Positions 11,451 to 21,719 of a stretch of 47,869 bases of DNA are shown in pieces. The stretch covers positions 1-47,869 of the forward strand of contig QANT01006869.1 in the NCBI GenBank assembly GCA_003254885.1, written 5' to 3'. The translations under genes were made by a program, and so were the position numbers. Each line of letters starts with the position of its first letter. Within the stretch, counting starts at the first letter, position 1. The notes under the pieces were generated by a model. That model was not told the origin of the DNA. It made no database searches and saw nothing but the letters and a program-made list of their open reading frames with translations. This DNA is from Purshia tridentata. Lineage: Eukaryota; Streptophyta; Magnoliopsida; Rosales; Rosaceae.

Positions 11451-11708
11451 TCAATTCCACCAAAGTCCATTAAAATCCTAATTAAATACACCCCTCTAAT
11501 TAGTCCTATTTAAAAACTCATATTTTTAATTGTTGAACATTGGGCCATAACAATGATTCGAGCTGAGTATGGCCCAAAAAATTGAGTGTAGTTCGGCCGA
11601 TCTATTGGTTCTAGCCTATTTTTACAAGCTTATATTAAGTGACACTGTTCTCTCTCTCTCACACACACAATGTACTTCTTTCAAAAATCTCTTTATTTAT
11701 TTTTTGAA

Positions 11709-11790
11709 ATAATAATTCAATAATGTCTACTTAACACATTTTCATACCATAATTTCATATCACCTTATGTGGCGATTTAAATTACATAAT
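11709..11790. mobile_element. Partial copy of the AT-rich MITE family
   Basis: The stretch ACACATTTTCATACCATAATTTCATATCACCTTATGTGGCGAT closely matches the left half of the element at 36701-36903 (CACATTTTCATACCATAATTTTATACCATCTTATATGGCAAT). The right half is missing. It lies just upstream of the PMEI-domain gene promoter. Confidence 0.55.
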
Positions 11791-11860
11791 CAGTGTCCCA
11801 TAACCAAGAGTGCACTCCTCTCCCACTGTCCCATAACTTCTAACACTTATCCAAACAAAC

Positions 11861-11868
11861 TATAAATA
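11861..11868 (+). promoter_or_regulatory. TATA box of the PMEI-domain gene
   Basis: TATAAATA lies 63 bp before the ATG at 11924, in an AC-rich context (CCAAACAAACTATAAATACCC). That places transcription start about 30 bp upstream of the start codon. Confidence 0.7.
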
Positions 11869-11923
11869 CCCATTCTTAAAAACACAAAACTCCTCAATTT
11901 CTCATCCCCACACGACACAAAAA

Positions 11924-12484
11924 ATGAGAACTTCCACATTCTCTTTCACACTCCTCCCTCTCTGCCTCCTCTTCTTCACCCTCCATGCAATAACTGCCAA
12001 CAATCTCATCACTGAAACTTGCAAGAAATGTGCCCAAAACGATCCAAACCTAAACTACAAGTTCTGCGTTACTTCTCTCCAAGCAGCTTCGAAAAGCCAC
12101 CGTGCTAATGATCTCCATAAACTGGGCATGATATCAATGAAGTTAATCCGCAACAACGTGACCAACACAAGGCATTTCATCAAACACCTTCTGAAGAACC
12201 AAAAATTGGACCCATTTCTAAAGGCGTGTTTGGATGACTGCTTGGAGCTTTACACAGATGCCATACCCACCATTAAGAAAGCCATCAAGGATTACAAGTC
12301 CAAGCGCTTTGAAGATGCCAACATTGAAGTGGGTTCGATCATTGATGCCTCCACAACTTGTGAAGATGGGTTCAAGGATAAAAAAGGGTTGGTTTCTCCA
12401 TTGACAAAGAGGAACAACGACACGTTTCAGTTGTCTGCTATAGCACTGTCGATAATCAATATGCTTAATTCATCATCAAATTAA
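11924..12484 (+). CDS. Secreted plant invertase/pectin methylesterase inhibitor-domain protein
   Basis: This is an intronless 186-aa protein of the invertase/PMEI inhibitor superfamily. The members are apoplastic four-helix bundles that bind acid invertase or pectin methylesterase one-to-one. Residues 1-25 form a signal peptide (basic start, Leu/Phe-rich core to HAITA). The family's disulfide cysteines are visible: C33 and C48 in the N-terminal hairpin (ETCKKCAQ...YKFC) and C106 and C146 in the bundle (DDCLELY...TTCEDGF). Extra cysteines lie at 14, 36 and 102. The TCEDGF motif and the late VSPLTKRN segment place it with the putative invertase inhibitor/Pla a 1-like group. Whether it inhibits invertase, PMEI, or neither cannot be read from sequence. 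Predicted N-glycosylation sites include N78 (NVT) and N165 (NDT). The start codon is the first ATG after the TATA box. Confidence 0.9.
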   Translation: MRTSTFSFTLLPLCLLFFTLHAITANNLITETCKKCAQNDPNLNYKFCVTSLQAASKSHRANDLHKLGMISMKLIRNNVTNTRHFIKHLLKNQKLDPFLKACLDDCLELYTDAIPTIKKAIKDYKSKRFEDANIEVGSIIDASTTCEDGFKDKKGLVSPLTKRNNDTFQLSAIALSIINMLNSSSN

Positions 12485-14670
12485 ATAATAAAGAAGGTAT
12501 GCATATATGGCTGTCTTTGTTTAAATAATTGGTTCTTATTCTGAGGTTTTTTAAATTATATTAGTTTTCAGAATTATTACTTGTGAATGTTATTGTTGGG
12601 CTATTAATTGGCTGCTTCTTGTTTTTTGTATGGTTTTTTCTTAATTCAGCTACTGTAATATGTACATAGATGTAATTAATCAGAAGAAATAATTAGAAAG
12701 TTACTAATGGTGAGCTTTGAAGCTAATCTCAAAAAAGAGTAACTTCTAATTAATCCTTTTATATATTGAATTATTTTATAAGACAGATATATAGAAGTAA
12801 TTAGAATTTCATAACAATATTCTTGTATGATCACTGCTCATCATCAGCATAGAAGAAATGAAAATACCCTTATCTACGTTTTTCTTTCGTGCTTGTAATT
12901 TATTACTCTTCATAGAGTAGAGGTTAATCCACGCTAACTTGTGACATTTTGAGTTTGAATTTTATTTCAACTCTATGTGATTGGTACACACAAGTGGTGG
13001 ATCCCAACTTAATCTCTAACAAACCTCATGAGGTGAGGCTACAATGAGAATGGTTCAAAGAGTTATAAAAGTATTTAGTTGGTGGAATAATGCTCCATTC
13101 TAATTTTGTCTCTCAAATTTAGATACCAAATGATGTGGCAATGTATATATCAGTAATTTATTATAAAATAACGTCACATTGAATTCTATATTTAAAATCG
13201 CTAGCTAGCCCTATTTCTAAACTTGAATTCAATTAATCCTTATAACAACTATATGCCATTATTTTTGACATGATTATTGACGTTGATGTATGTGGGATTT
13301 CAGTGCAAGTCTTCAACTACATCAGCTAGTGACAATTGCATAGACACATGTGTATACTAGCGATTGTTAAAATCAGATCTCATAAGTCATAATTACAGTA
13401 TGTGGGAGAGACGTGCAGCACAAGTCTTGCTTATAATAGATTGCTTCGAAATTGGAATTTTAGCTGTTGATGCAAGAATTATTTCTTATTGCCTTTGGTT
13501 GGAAGATGACAAAACATATATGGTCTATTAGCATTTAGGGGTTTCATAACTTTCGAATAAAACGTCAAGAAGTTAAACAAACAAACCCCCATAATTCCAT
13601 ATGATATGATGACTATTTTGACATTTCCAATCATTAAATTTATTAAGCAAAGACATGGATGGACAAAACTTCCACCAACATAACAGTTGTTATACTGAAG
13701 GATAACCACCTCAAACAGAGACGAAGAGGCCAAGAAGAAATGAGAAACTAAAAAACGAAACCTTTTACCCATGGATTGCCAATAAAATTTGGAAAATGCT
13801 TTAAATCCGATTTCTCTTTTCCAACTCTCTTATAAATTTTTCTATGTGACCGACAAATTTTCTCCAAACATACATGTGAGTCCCATCATATGTAAAGATG
13901 AGTCCCGCTTACATGCTATAAAAGAATGTCACATATAATAATCATATACAAAAACATTTATGTAGGTTTCAATGAAATTGTGAACCTACGTAGGCCCCAT
14001 GCACACCATCTAAGATAGTTGGAGACAAAATTTAATTCTATAATGTCCTCCATTAAATTTAGAGTAGCCTTTATTTTCGAAAATAAGAACTTGGAAATGT
14101 ATATGATTAATTTATTTTTTTTTCCATATTTTGTATGCATGCGGTATGAATTGTTCAAGTTTTTACCTAAAAATGAGATACTGATAAAATGGGAAATGAA
14201 AATCTAATAATTTGGATGGGCTTGTCATTCACGAATCCTAATTATTAATCTATTTTGTGCTAATATCATATTAATCAATTACAACTACATAAATTTTACA
14301 GTATAGTTTAATGATTAGAACCGTTCATTTCTCAAATCACACATCATCTACGTAAAAAATTAACCATTTAGTATTTTCATTTGGTTAGGTCATTGGTATA
14401 ATTTTCATGGATAATTTCATTATAAATTAAAAATTTATGCACACTTAATAAAATTTAGACCTAATTTAATAACTCATGGATGCTACGTCAATTAATAAAA
14501 AATAAAAAAAAAGGTTGAATACAACCCAATTAGTGCAACATAAGTGATTAAATTAGGTTGAATATCCGGCCACAGGCCCACATGCCGCACAAGTTTTTAT
14601 TGCTATATAAAAGAGTTTGAAATTGTAGCCCACCTAAGTTTTAAATCCTAGCTCCGTCCCAGACCTCAAA
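12485..14670. other. Intergenic spacer, nothing firm
   Basis: About 2.2 kb between the PMEI-domain gene and the F-box promoter. The first ~200 bp are probably the 3' UTR. Open frames at 13479-13772 (-) and 13958-14207 (both strands) have no recognisable domain, promoter or codon bias and are not called. Confidence 0.5.
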
Positions 14671-14676
14671 CCCACC

Positions 14677-14684
14677 TATATAAA
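14677..14684 (+). promoter_or_regulatory. Candidate TATA box of the F-box gene
   Basis: TATATAAA in the context CCACCTATATAAAGCG, followed 45 bp later by a long GA tract. The coding frame begins 750 bp downstream, so a 5' UTR intron is likely. One possible acceptor is the TTTATTTCAG ending at 15060. Confidence 0.45.
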
Positions 14685-14719
14685 GCGATCCTCCAAACCC
14701 TATAAGGCTATAAGTACCT

Positions 14720-14726
<7 letters not shown>

Positions 14727-14770
<44 letters not shown>
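14727..14770. repeat. GA microsatellite in the F-box 5' leader
   Basis: Twenty-two GA units in a row just downstream of the candidate TATA box. It is probably transcribed and likely length-variable. Confidence 0.9.
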
Positions 14771-14772
<2 letters not shown>

Positions 14773-15432
14773 CTCTTGAGACCTCTGTTATTTATGAGTG
14801 ATTCATGAGGTGGTTTCTAGGCACATATGGTGATGTTCTTATAAGATGAACTCAAAACACGACATATACGTCAAATGTGATAGCATCATAAGAAAAAAAA
14901 CAAAGTGTATCAGTTGACTATTTGGAAAAATTAGCATCTATACTATCTTCAATACAACTTTAATATAATAATTTTAAAATGAATAATATAATACGTGAGA
15001 TTTTTTTTCTACATGCTGATTGATACAACTAATAAACTGTCATCAAGAATTTTATTTCAGTACTGGGAATATAATTTCTCTGCCACGTTAGTATTCCTGT
15101 TGCAGAAAAGTTCTTTTCTTGGAGGTCTTCAAAATTAGAGTCCTTGGCTTTAATGACTTCCTTTTGGAACGGGAAGCCCATCTCGGCTGGAGATCGCAAC
15201 TTAACTCACTCAGTGACACTGTCTCTCTTTCTCTTAGAGATAGATATCTTCAAACACCTGTTTGGTGCCATCAAAACTGCAAACTCATTCTCTTTGGTTA
15301 CCAGCCAACTTTTACTTCTTTCTTGGGTCTCTGATTATATGTTTCTTAGTTGCAGTTTCCAAGACTTGGGTTGTGTGTGCTTCATGAGCTTTTGTTGTCT
15401 GGAATTGTCATTTTAGAACGTTCTAGTTTACT

Positions 15433-16608
15433 GTGTATTATTCTGTAGATATTTTTGCTTTTAACATGTTTACCCTCAAGTATGAACGAAGGCGAAGAAG
15501 AAGTGCAAAAGTGTCAAAAGACGTACCCCAAGAAATCTTGTTTGCAATCCTTGCAAGATTGCCTGTGAAATATCTTTTGCGCTTCAGATGTGTTTGCAAA
15601 TCATGGTACACTTTAATTAGTAGCCCAAGTTTCATAAACACCCATCATGAAAGGAGTGTTATGAAAAGTGCTTGTGATTATTTGCTTGTCCAATCCACCA
15701 ATAGAAAGTGCTTGTCCCTCTATTGTGCTCAAACATTTGCCAAGTGTTTGGATTTAGAGCTTCCCAGGCACAGGAATGGTTTCTATTTCTCCGTTTATGG
15801 TTCGTGCAATGGACTGCTTTGCATATCTGATAGTACATATGGGGGTTTCAAGAGTCTTATATATTTGTGTAATCCATCAATCAGAAAATTCAAGAAACTT
15901 CCCAGAGGCCTCATCCGTGTAAGAAACACTTGTACCAGTTTCTTTGCTCTTGGGTTTGCACATTGTAGTGGAAACGATTATAAAGTTGTGAGAATTGTGA
16001 GGTTTGCAAATTGGAGAAGCGTCTTTGATGTTGAGGTTTACAGCCTTAACAGGGATTCTTGGAGAAAAATTAGTTCAGTACTCCCTGTATCACGTGAGGT
16101 CTATTTGGTGCAGGGTGAATATGCATGCTTGAATGGAGTTGTGTATTGGATAATTCAGGAAAATGATCCACGATGCAAATCCATCCTTTCTTTTGATATG
16201 GACGGCGAGATTTTCCAGAAGGTGATGATTCCTGAAAGATTGAGGAGCTTGAGTGATGCAATCAGTATTCGATCGTTCGACAAATCACTTTCTTTGCTTC
16301 ATCTGAGACCAACTCTGTGGTACTGTTACTGGTACTGTGACATATGGGTTTTGGAAATGGATACTTGGAAAATGAAGCGCAGAAATCTTCTTCCAAGATA
16401 TGGATGGATAGCATGGCCACTGAGCTATACAACAAATGGTGGACTTCATGTTGTAACAATAAGTGAAAATCGGGACTACGGAAATTTGGTTTTGTATGAT
16501 CATACATTGCAACAAGATAAGGATCTTGGAATCAAACTGAGTTCAAATCGCCATGGCGGCAGCTTCATCGATGTTTATAAAGAGAGTCTAATTTTACTCA
16601 ACTCATGA
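15433..16608 (+). CDS. F-box protein with F-box-associated C-terminal domain
   Basis: This is a 391-aa F-box protein, predicted substrate adaptor of an SCF (SKP1-cullin-F-box) ubiquitin ligase. Residues about 29-72 form the F-box, with DVPQEILFAILARLPVK and the RFRCVCKSWYTLISSPSF block typical of plant F-boxes. Downstream, YGSCNGLLC (122-130), LCNPSIRKFKKLP and the VEVYSLNRDSW segment mark an F-box-associated (FBA type 1) domain, a beta-propeller-like region that should bind the target. The C-terminus is intact (LILLNS, then TGA). The open frame begins MYYS at 15433. A second ATG at 15466 (MFTLKYERRRRR) follows 11 codons later and could be the true start. The target is unknown. This large family evolves fast, so no orthologue can be named. 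Confidence 0.85.
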   Translation: MYYSVDIFAFNMFTLKYERRRRRSAKVSKDVPQEILFAILARLPVKYLLRFRCVCKSWYTLISSPSFINTHHERSVMKSACDYLLVQSTNRKCLSLYCAQTFAKCLDLELPRHRNGFYFSVYGSCNGLLCISDSTYGGFKSLIYLCNPSIRKFKKLPRGLIRVRNTCTSFFALGFAHCSGNDYKVVRIVRFANWRSVFDVEVYSLNRDSWRKISSVLPVSREVYLVQGEYACLNGVVYWIIQENDPRCKSILSFDMDGEIFQKVMIPERLRSLSDAISIRSFDKSLSLLHLRPTLWYCYWYCDIWVLEMDTWKMKRRNLLPRYGWIAWPLSYTTNGGLHVVTISENRDYGNLVLYDHTLQQDKDLGIKLSSNRHGGSFIDVYKESLILLNS

Positions 16609-17548
16609 TCAGTTGTTTTTGAGTTCTGTTTTGGGGTTTTATACATGTCTTTAGTTGAATCTGTGTTCAACACTTCTTTTGTAAATTAGGTTTACAATGC
16701 TTAGTTGGTAAAATGTCTTTTAGTCCCCAGAAGATGTGAGTTTACATTAGGGACTGATATATTTCATCTATTTGGGATCTGTCTTCACTGTCGACTACAG
16801 ATAACAGTAACCTCTCTCTGTTTTTGTTGGGCTAGATTAAAAGACACCATTTAGGCTCAAACTAAGAAGACGAGACAACCTTGGAAATTGATGCGTCTTC
16901 TTCCATTTTCAAATCGGGATTTTTAGACATGAGTTTATTTTTCAATCATATTAATAAGACAATTGCTTAAGAATATTGGAGTAAGGGTCTATTTGAGAGC
17001 AATTTTGTAAGACGCGTTTTTATTATAAGTGTTTCCTGTAAATGTACTTGAAAACACTCATTGAGAAAGCAAGTGGTTTCATCAAAAAGTACTAATAAGT
17101 GTTCTTATAAGACTATAATTCAAAAGGAAATGGCAACATATGTTCCCATAAGAGCACAACTTGCCAATGTGAGGAGGATCAAGGCATTCCACTGGTCCAC
17201 CTAATATCCTTTAACAAAGTTGTCATATTGTAATCAACCAAGTACTTAACTATAAACCAGCAAAGTGTAACCATGTAATGAAAAATAGCATTGAAAACAT
17301 GGAGCAGGAACACAACCAATCTAGCAGACTGATTGGATGAAAGATGTCACTGTTTACAACCGAAGCATTGCAAAGACATTTAATCAAATAAGTTTGGTTC
17401 CAGGAAGACTACTCTTTTTTCCAGACAGATGCAAATTATTTTCAACCAACATGGCGATCAAATTTCTACAAACGTCACATGAGCAAAAACAAGAATACGT
17501 TTGAACAGTTGATGCAATGAGAAAAAGGCAAGCTGCTCCTACAGAGGG
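16609..17548. other. Convergent 3' regions of the F-box and acyl carrier genes
   Basis: The two flanking genes converge here. No open frame with a domain is present. The stretch should contain both 3' UTRs, with poly(A) signals on each strand that I cannot place with confidence. Confidence 0.5.
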
Positions 17549-19244
17549 TTACCCAGCCATTGGATGGTTATAGATGTACTCAATGGCCAGATTGCAAGAG
17601 TCAATCTTATCAGCTTCCTTGTCTGGAATCTCTAGCTTGAACTCTTCTTCCAGAGCCATTACAATCTCTACATTATCCAAGCTGTCCAAGCCCAAGTCCT
17701 TCTGGAAATGTACACTAGGATTCACCTGCACATAATTGCAGCAAAATCAGTAATCCCAGTAAATTTCAGCCAAAACAAAACTATAATGCTTCATTGATAG
17801 AACATTGTGAAAGGGAGAAACAGAATTGTACTTGTGAAATGAGACAGATGAAGATGTCAAAGGGGGAAGCCTCACAAAAGGTAGAGTTACTAACAAATAG
17901 GAAGAATTATACCCAGAAGTTTGCCATTGCATTTATGAGGTTACTAACAAAGAGGTTATACGCACTAAAATAGATCCTACAAGTAATATAAATTTGGATT
18001 CTTCTCGTTTATCTTTTTTGGGACTGAAAAAATTTAATTTCTTAACTACTACTAACATTTTGTTAATGATTTGTAGGGGATTGCCTGAATTGTAATATAA
18101 GACTATTGAAGCAAAGTCACCAGGCGCATGCGCAATCGATAAGGCCTCTCAATCATAATCCACTTTTCTCTATAAAACCCAAAACCTTTCAGATCTCAGC
18201 AGTAAAGTAAATGATATGTAGTAGAATTTGATTACAAAGGACCGTTCTAGCATGGCTGATATCTCTCTTCATTATTCAAGAGAATTTTCCTCACAAACTA
18301 ACCTAGGCAATTCTAATAGTCAAACCTATGCCTCATACCTGAGTCTTTAAACATGTTAAAATGCCACAATTTAGAAAAGTTTGCTCTTTACTTGGATGAT
18401 CAATTGCAACAAAACTTCACCAACCCGTGCCAGCCCAGCCAAAATTAGTAAAACATCCACATTCAATCATCAATGATTTTGGATCAGGAAAAATTTTCAT
18501 TACATACCCCAAACATCAGTTATAAAAGTTCAACTAATGAGCTCATATCAAGACTCTTAAAAGGTCCAAATGGCCATCAAACATTCTATACGGAAAAACA
18601 TCATACAGCACAATATGTCATGATTAATAGTTACTTACCCGTATAACCATTTAAAGCCTAAAGCAAGAAGCACAAATGAAACAAACATACACAAAACTAC
18701 ACCAACATTTCTACATTAAATGGGTGCTTGGACACTGAACTCTCACAAACAGCTAGAAGACAGACAATTGCACAAAAATGGTTTGAGATTAAACAAACAA
18801 AGGAAAGATTAGATCCAAAACCTCAATTTTATTTATTATTTTGGCGTAATTTATAAACCGAAATCGACCCCAATTACAATTCGTCAATTAAATAATTAAC
18901 AAATCGAAGTTAATTAACAACAGCACTACCGTTCAGAAAACGGATGAAAAAATAATAACAATAATTGGGATTCTGATACAATGTTATGAATTTCTCGGGA
19001 AGAAAACAGAAGGTAGAGATTGAAGAAAGCTGACCGTGGAAGGATCGACTTTGGGGAAGCATTTGACGACGGAGAGGACTCGCTCGGTGACCTCGTCTTT
19101 GGTCAAATGATCGTCGCCGTGAGACGACATCCACCGGAGAGAAGGTGGGCCCCATTTTGATACTCCTCCGGTTAGGGTCAGGCTTGGGTTTAGGGTTTGT
19201 ACTGGGACTCGCACGTGGCGGAGTACGGCTGCTCTCAGCGCCAT
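17549..19244 (-). CDS. Mitochondrial acyl carrier protein (two exons)
   Basis: Exon 1 is 19244-19035 and exon 2 is 17725-17549, with a 1,309-bp intron bounded by GT (after ACG) and CAG. The joined frame is 128 aa. Residues 1 to about 40 are Arg/Ser/Leu-rich and poor in acidic residues ([16 protein letters not shown]...RWMSSH), a mitochondrial presequence. The carrier domain follows. The 4'-phosphopantetheine attachment motif is [11 protein letters not shown], with the modified serine at residue 85. Helix III contains [10 protein letters not shown]. The protein carries acyl intermediates in mitochondrial type II fatty acid synthesis (the octanoate/lipoate route). Carrier proteins of this class also bind LYR-motif assembly factors and complex I. 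It most resembles Arabidopsis mtACP2, through [13 protein letters not shown] at the C-terminus. The short second exon fused to the presequence exon is normal for plants. Confidence 0.93.
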
Positions 19245-19361
19245 CTCTCTCTTCCTCTCTGGTAACGAAGTTCAGTCTGTTGGTGGCTGCTACTGAGAAA
19301 TGGGCGTCGTGAACAAAAGCTTTGCTAGTCCCGTGCTTCGGCCGTGATCTGTGCATTTCCT

Positions 19362-19371
19362 TTTTATAAAT
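19362..19371 (-). promoter_or_regulatory. Candidate TATA box of the acyl carrier gene
   Basis: On the minus strand the sequence reads ATTTATAAAAAGG, about 120 bp upstream of the ATG at 19244. Position and sequence fit a core promoter with a ~90-nt leader. Confidence 0.55.
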
Positions 19372-19572
19372 CGTTTTCACTTTTTTTATTCTTCGGAAAA
19401 TGCCATAAAATAAAAAATAAAAAATTGTCTGCTACAAGCCTACACTTAATTGTATATAACGGGTGTCTTACATTCATACATCTTATTATTAGAACATTAT
19501 TATTTTTTTATTTGGGGAGAGAGAGGATTCAAATTTGGATGTGCAGGGAAGAAATTTTTATCTTCGGCTAAC

Positions 19573-19938
19573 TAGACCAATGGTCTTCAAACTTTATCTC
19601 GAACGTCATTTTCGTTCACGAATTTATTTTTTGAATTATATAGTTCATGAACTTTCATTTATGTATCACTTTAGTCAATTCTGTCAATTTTATATATATT
19701 TTTTCATCAATTTTAGTCATATATATTACATTGGAAAAATAAAGAGAGAATGAGTTACCATTTTTATCTTTCAAAAGTAACTCACATACTTGACGCATAA
19801 TTAAAATTGACGAAAAAAATGGATGAAATTGAGAATGAACTTAATTGATATACAGTTGGAAGTTTGAAGACTATAGAATTCAAAAAATAAGTTTGTGGAC
19901 TAAAGTAAAGTTCAAGGACCATAGTTGTCATTTGATCT
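19573..19938. mobile_element. Inverted-repeat MITE
   Basis: The left arm includes GGTCTTCAAACTTTATCTCGAAC and AATTTATTTTTTGAATTATATAGTTCATGAACTTTC. The right arm, read in reverse complement, gives GGTCCTTGAACTTTACTTTAGTCC and AACTTATTTTTTGAATTCTATAGTCTTCAAACTTCC. The arms are each about 130 bp or more at moderate identity, around an AT-rich centre. No coding domain. It lies upstream of the acyl carrier promoter. Confidence 0.7.
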
Positions 19939-19974
19939 TGTACATAAACATAAGTGAAATTCTCTTTATTAAGC

Positions 19975-20290
19975 ATAAATGAGTATAGAGTAAGTTTATC
20001 TAGATAAAAGCGGTTCCATAATGTGTATGTACCTCATTCAAACTATAATATAAAACATCGCCAAATTAACGTAAAAAACACATTGCAAATTGGTGTTGGT
20101 AAGTTTCTCAACTAAGTAAAAGTATGGATAAGCTTTTCTTAGTAAAACGATTTCATAATGGGCTCGTGCCTCAATTAATTAGAACATGAAACATGACTAA
20201 TGAATGTAAAACACTGATTTGTAAATGAGTATAGATGAGGTACATAAGTTTTTCTCGATAAAATTGGTCACATGATGGCCCGATTGTACT
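19975..20290. repeat. Diverged direct repeats (three units)
   Basis: Units near 19975, 20122 and 20225 share GAGTATAGA..., TAAG(T/C)TTTT-C-(T/C)GATAAAA, and G(T/C)TT/GTCACATGATGGC or TTTCATAATGGGCTCGTGCCTCA. The spacing is about 100-150 bp. They look like old tandem copies in spacer DNA. No gene. Confidence 0.4.
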
Positions 20291-20296
20291 CCAAAA

Positions 20297-20713
20297 TAGA
20301 GGTGTCAAACGGGCTGAGTCGTCACGTGTACAACACGAGTTAAGTACGACACAAATATGATCATAATATAGGCTTAAACTAGACATGACTCATTTAATAT
20401 TGTTTTCTCCCTTTCTAGAGAACTTTTCAGTTAAAAATTTTAATTTTTATGGCAAAAAAATGTTAATGTTTAATTATAGGAAAGAAAAAAATATATCAAA
20501 CATTTAGTTTTCTCACCCTAAAAAACAAAAAGAAAAAAAGGCCTATTCGACAACTTGTTTGAGGCACTATATATACGAACACAAATGGACTGTGGACTGT
20601 GGACTGTTTCAAACTTATGTATTAGCTTTTTGAGCCGGTACAAACACAGTACAGAAACACGAATAGACCCAACTTAAACAAGTTGAACTAACACGATCTG
20701 TTTGACACCTCTA
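20297..20713. mobile_element. hAT-like MITE with TAGAGGTGTCAAAC ends
   Basis: The left end TAGAGGTGTCAAACGGG (from 20297) is matched by the inverted right end CTGTTTGACACCTCTA (to 20713). The 417-bp interior is AT-rich and non-coding. It includes a triple GGACTGTGGACTGTGGACTG run near 20588-20607. An 8-bp target duplication is not perfect (CTCCAAAA versus CCACAAAG), so hAT membership is tentative. Confidence 0.7.
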
Positions 20714-21387
20714 CCACAAAGATTTTGTGGTTATACTTGCTTGGGCTAGACTTGAGTTACATAAGCTTAACATAGGCTACACAAGGACAACCTAATATTG
20801 GCTCAACTGGTCCATAAAGATCGAGCCAGTCATGACAATTAGACCGGCCAGATGGACCTATTCCAAATCCATTTTGGCTAGCTTTTATATTAATGTGTAG
20901 TCGATACTTCTAAATCCCCAAGAAAACCAATGCAAACATTCAAAAATTGAAGGAAAAATGTATAAGCTCTACATTCATGAACCCAAAGGATGAATTGGTA
21001 AACAAGTTTCTATCATTTTTCTTTGTAAGCAGCTCAGTCATTAACCAAACAAGAGAGGCCATTCCTCCACCAAAGCCCCCTCTAATAGTTCTCAATCAAA
21101 GATCAAATTCTGGTATATATCAAGAGCCAATTGAAGGTCCATACTGAAAGAACACCCATCACCTCGAATTTTGCTCTAACCCCCTTAATTCTATATATCC
21201 TCAGTTCTCAAGAAGTTTCATTACATAAAACAAGATAAGATAGAATTATTATTCTTCCATTCTCATAAAAGAAAAATATCATTAAAGTACTACTACATCC
21301 AACAAAACAAAATTATATCAAACTCAAAAATAAAAACTCAAATCCACAAGCCTCATACTTTTAAAGAAACTTGTACTAGCTTTTTAA
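20714..21387. other. Spacer, nothing firm
   Basis: A plus-strand frame at 20947-21147 has no domain and no promoter. It lies downstream of the possible small minus-strand gene and may be part of its 3' UTR. Confidence 0.4.
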
Positions 21388-21591
21388 TTAAAAATATTTC
21401 TTTGTTTGAGGCTCTTTTTGTGGGTGCGGGTTGCTAGAATCCAATATTACCGGTGGTTGTGAAAGCTCTCTAATTTGCACAGGAACACGTCCTATTGATT
21501 TCTCTGCATTTCCGGTCCTCTCTGCCTCCTCTTCTTCTGCTTTGGTTGGGAAAAAATTGTAGTAGAAAGTTTTCTTCATGTTAGAATCCAT
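21388..21591 (-). CDS. Possible small protein gene, unknown function
   Basis: A 67-codon frame starting MDSNMKKTFYYNFFPTK, followed by an acidic EEEEAER patch and a proline-rich end (SQPPVILDSSNPHPQ). It has no signal peptide, transmembrane segment or family I recognise. What favours a real gene is its setting: on the minus strand a CTATAAAC-type TATA motif sits about 80-110 bp upstream, and a typical plant leader (AACCCTAATTTTCC, then CTCATAG) precedes the ATG. It might also be the first exon of a longer gene, or spurious. Confidence 0.35.
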   Translation of the reverse strand: MDSNMKKTFYYNFFPTKAEEEEAERTGNAEKSIGRVPVQIRELSQPPVILDSSNPHPQKEPQTKKYF

Positions 21592-21670
21592 GAGATCGAT
21601 CTCAAGCTTTTTCTTTCTTGTCTATGAGAGCTGAAGATTGATGGTTGGAAAATTAGGGTTTTGGCTTTGG

Positions 21671-21717
21671 TTTATAGCAATGCATATATGGGTTGGTTTA
21701 TAGCAATGCATATATGG
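21671..21717. repeat. 26-bp tandem repeat at the small gene's TATA region
   Basis: TTTATAGCAATGCATATATGG occurs perfectly at 21671-21691 and again at 21697-21717. It duplicates the TATA-like CTATAAA (minus strand) and a TGCATATA motif. Confidence 0.8.
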
Positions 21718-21719
21718 TT

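Larger units (their letters stand above)
9981..11496. mobile_element. ~1.5-kb inverted-ended element with internal tandem repeats
   Basis: The left end GTGTATTCAATTAGGATTTTAATGGACTTT (about 9985-10014) is matched, inverted, by AAAGTCCATTAAAATCCTAATTAAATACAC at about 11462-11491, with one mismatch. Subterminal regions on both sides are built from short AGACTTTTATAGACT-type repeats. The centre has no convincing coding domain; a 65-codon minus-strand frame at 10213-10410 matches no domain I recognise. It resembles a large hAT-like or foldback non-autonomous element. I found no clear 8-bp target duplication. Confidence 0.6.

Noticed and set aside
13479..13772. 97-codon minus-strand frame
   Set aside because: No family, no plausible promoter, and atypical composition; looks like chance in AT-rich spacer.
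15119..15416. Two overlapping plus-strand frames before the F-box gene
   Set aside because: Most likely in the F-box leader; neither has a domain, and they overlap in different frames.
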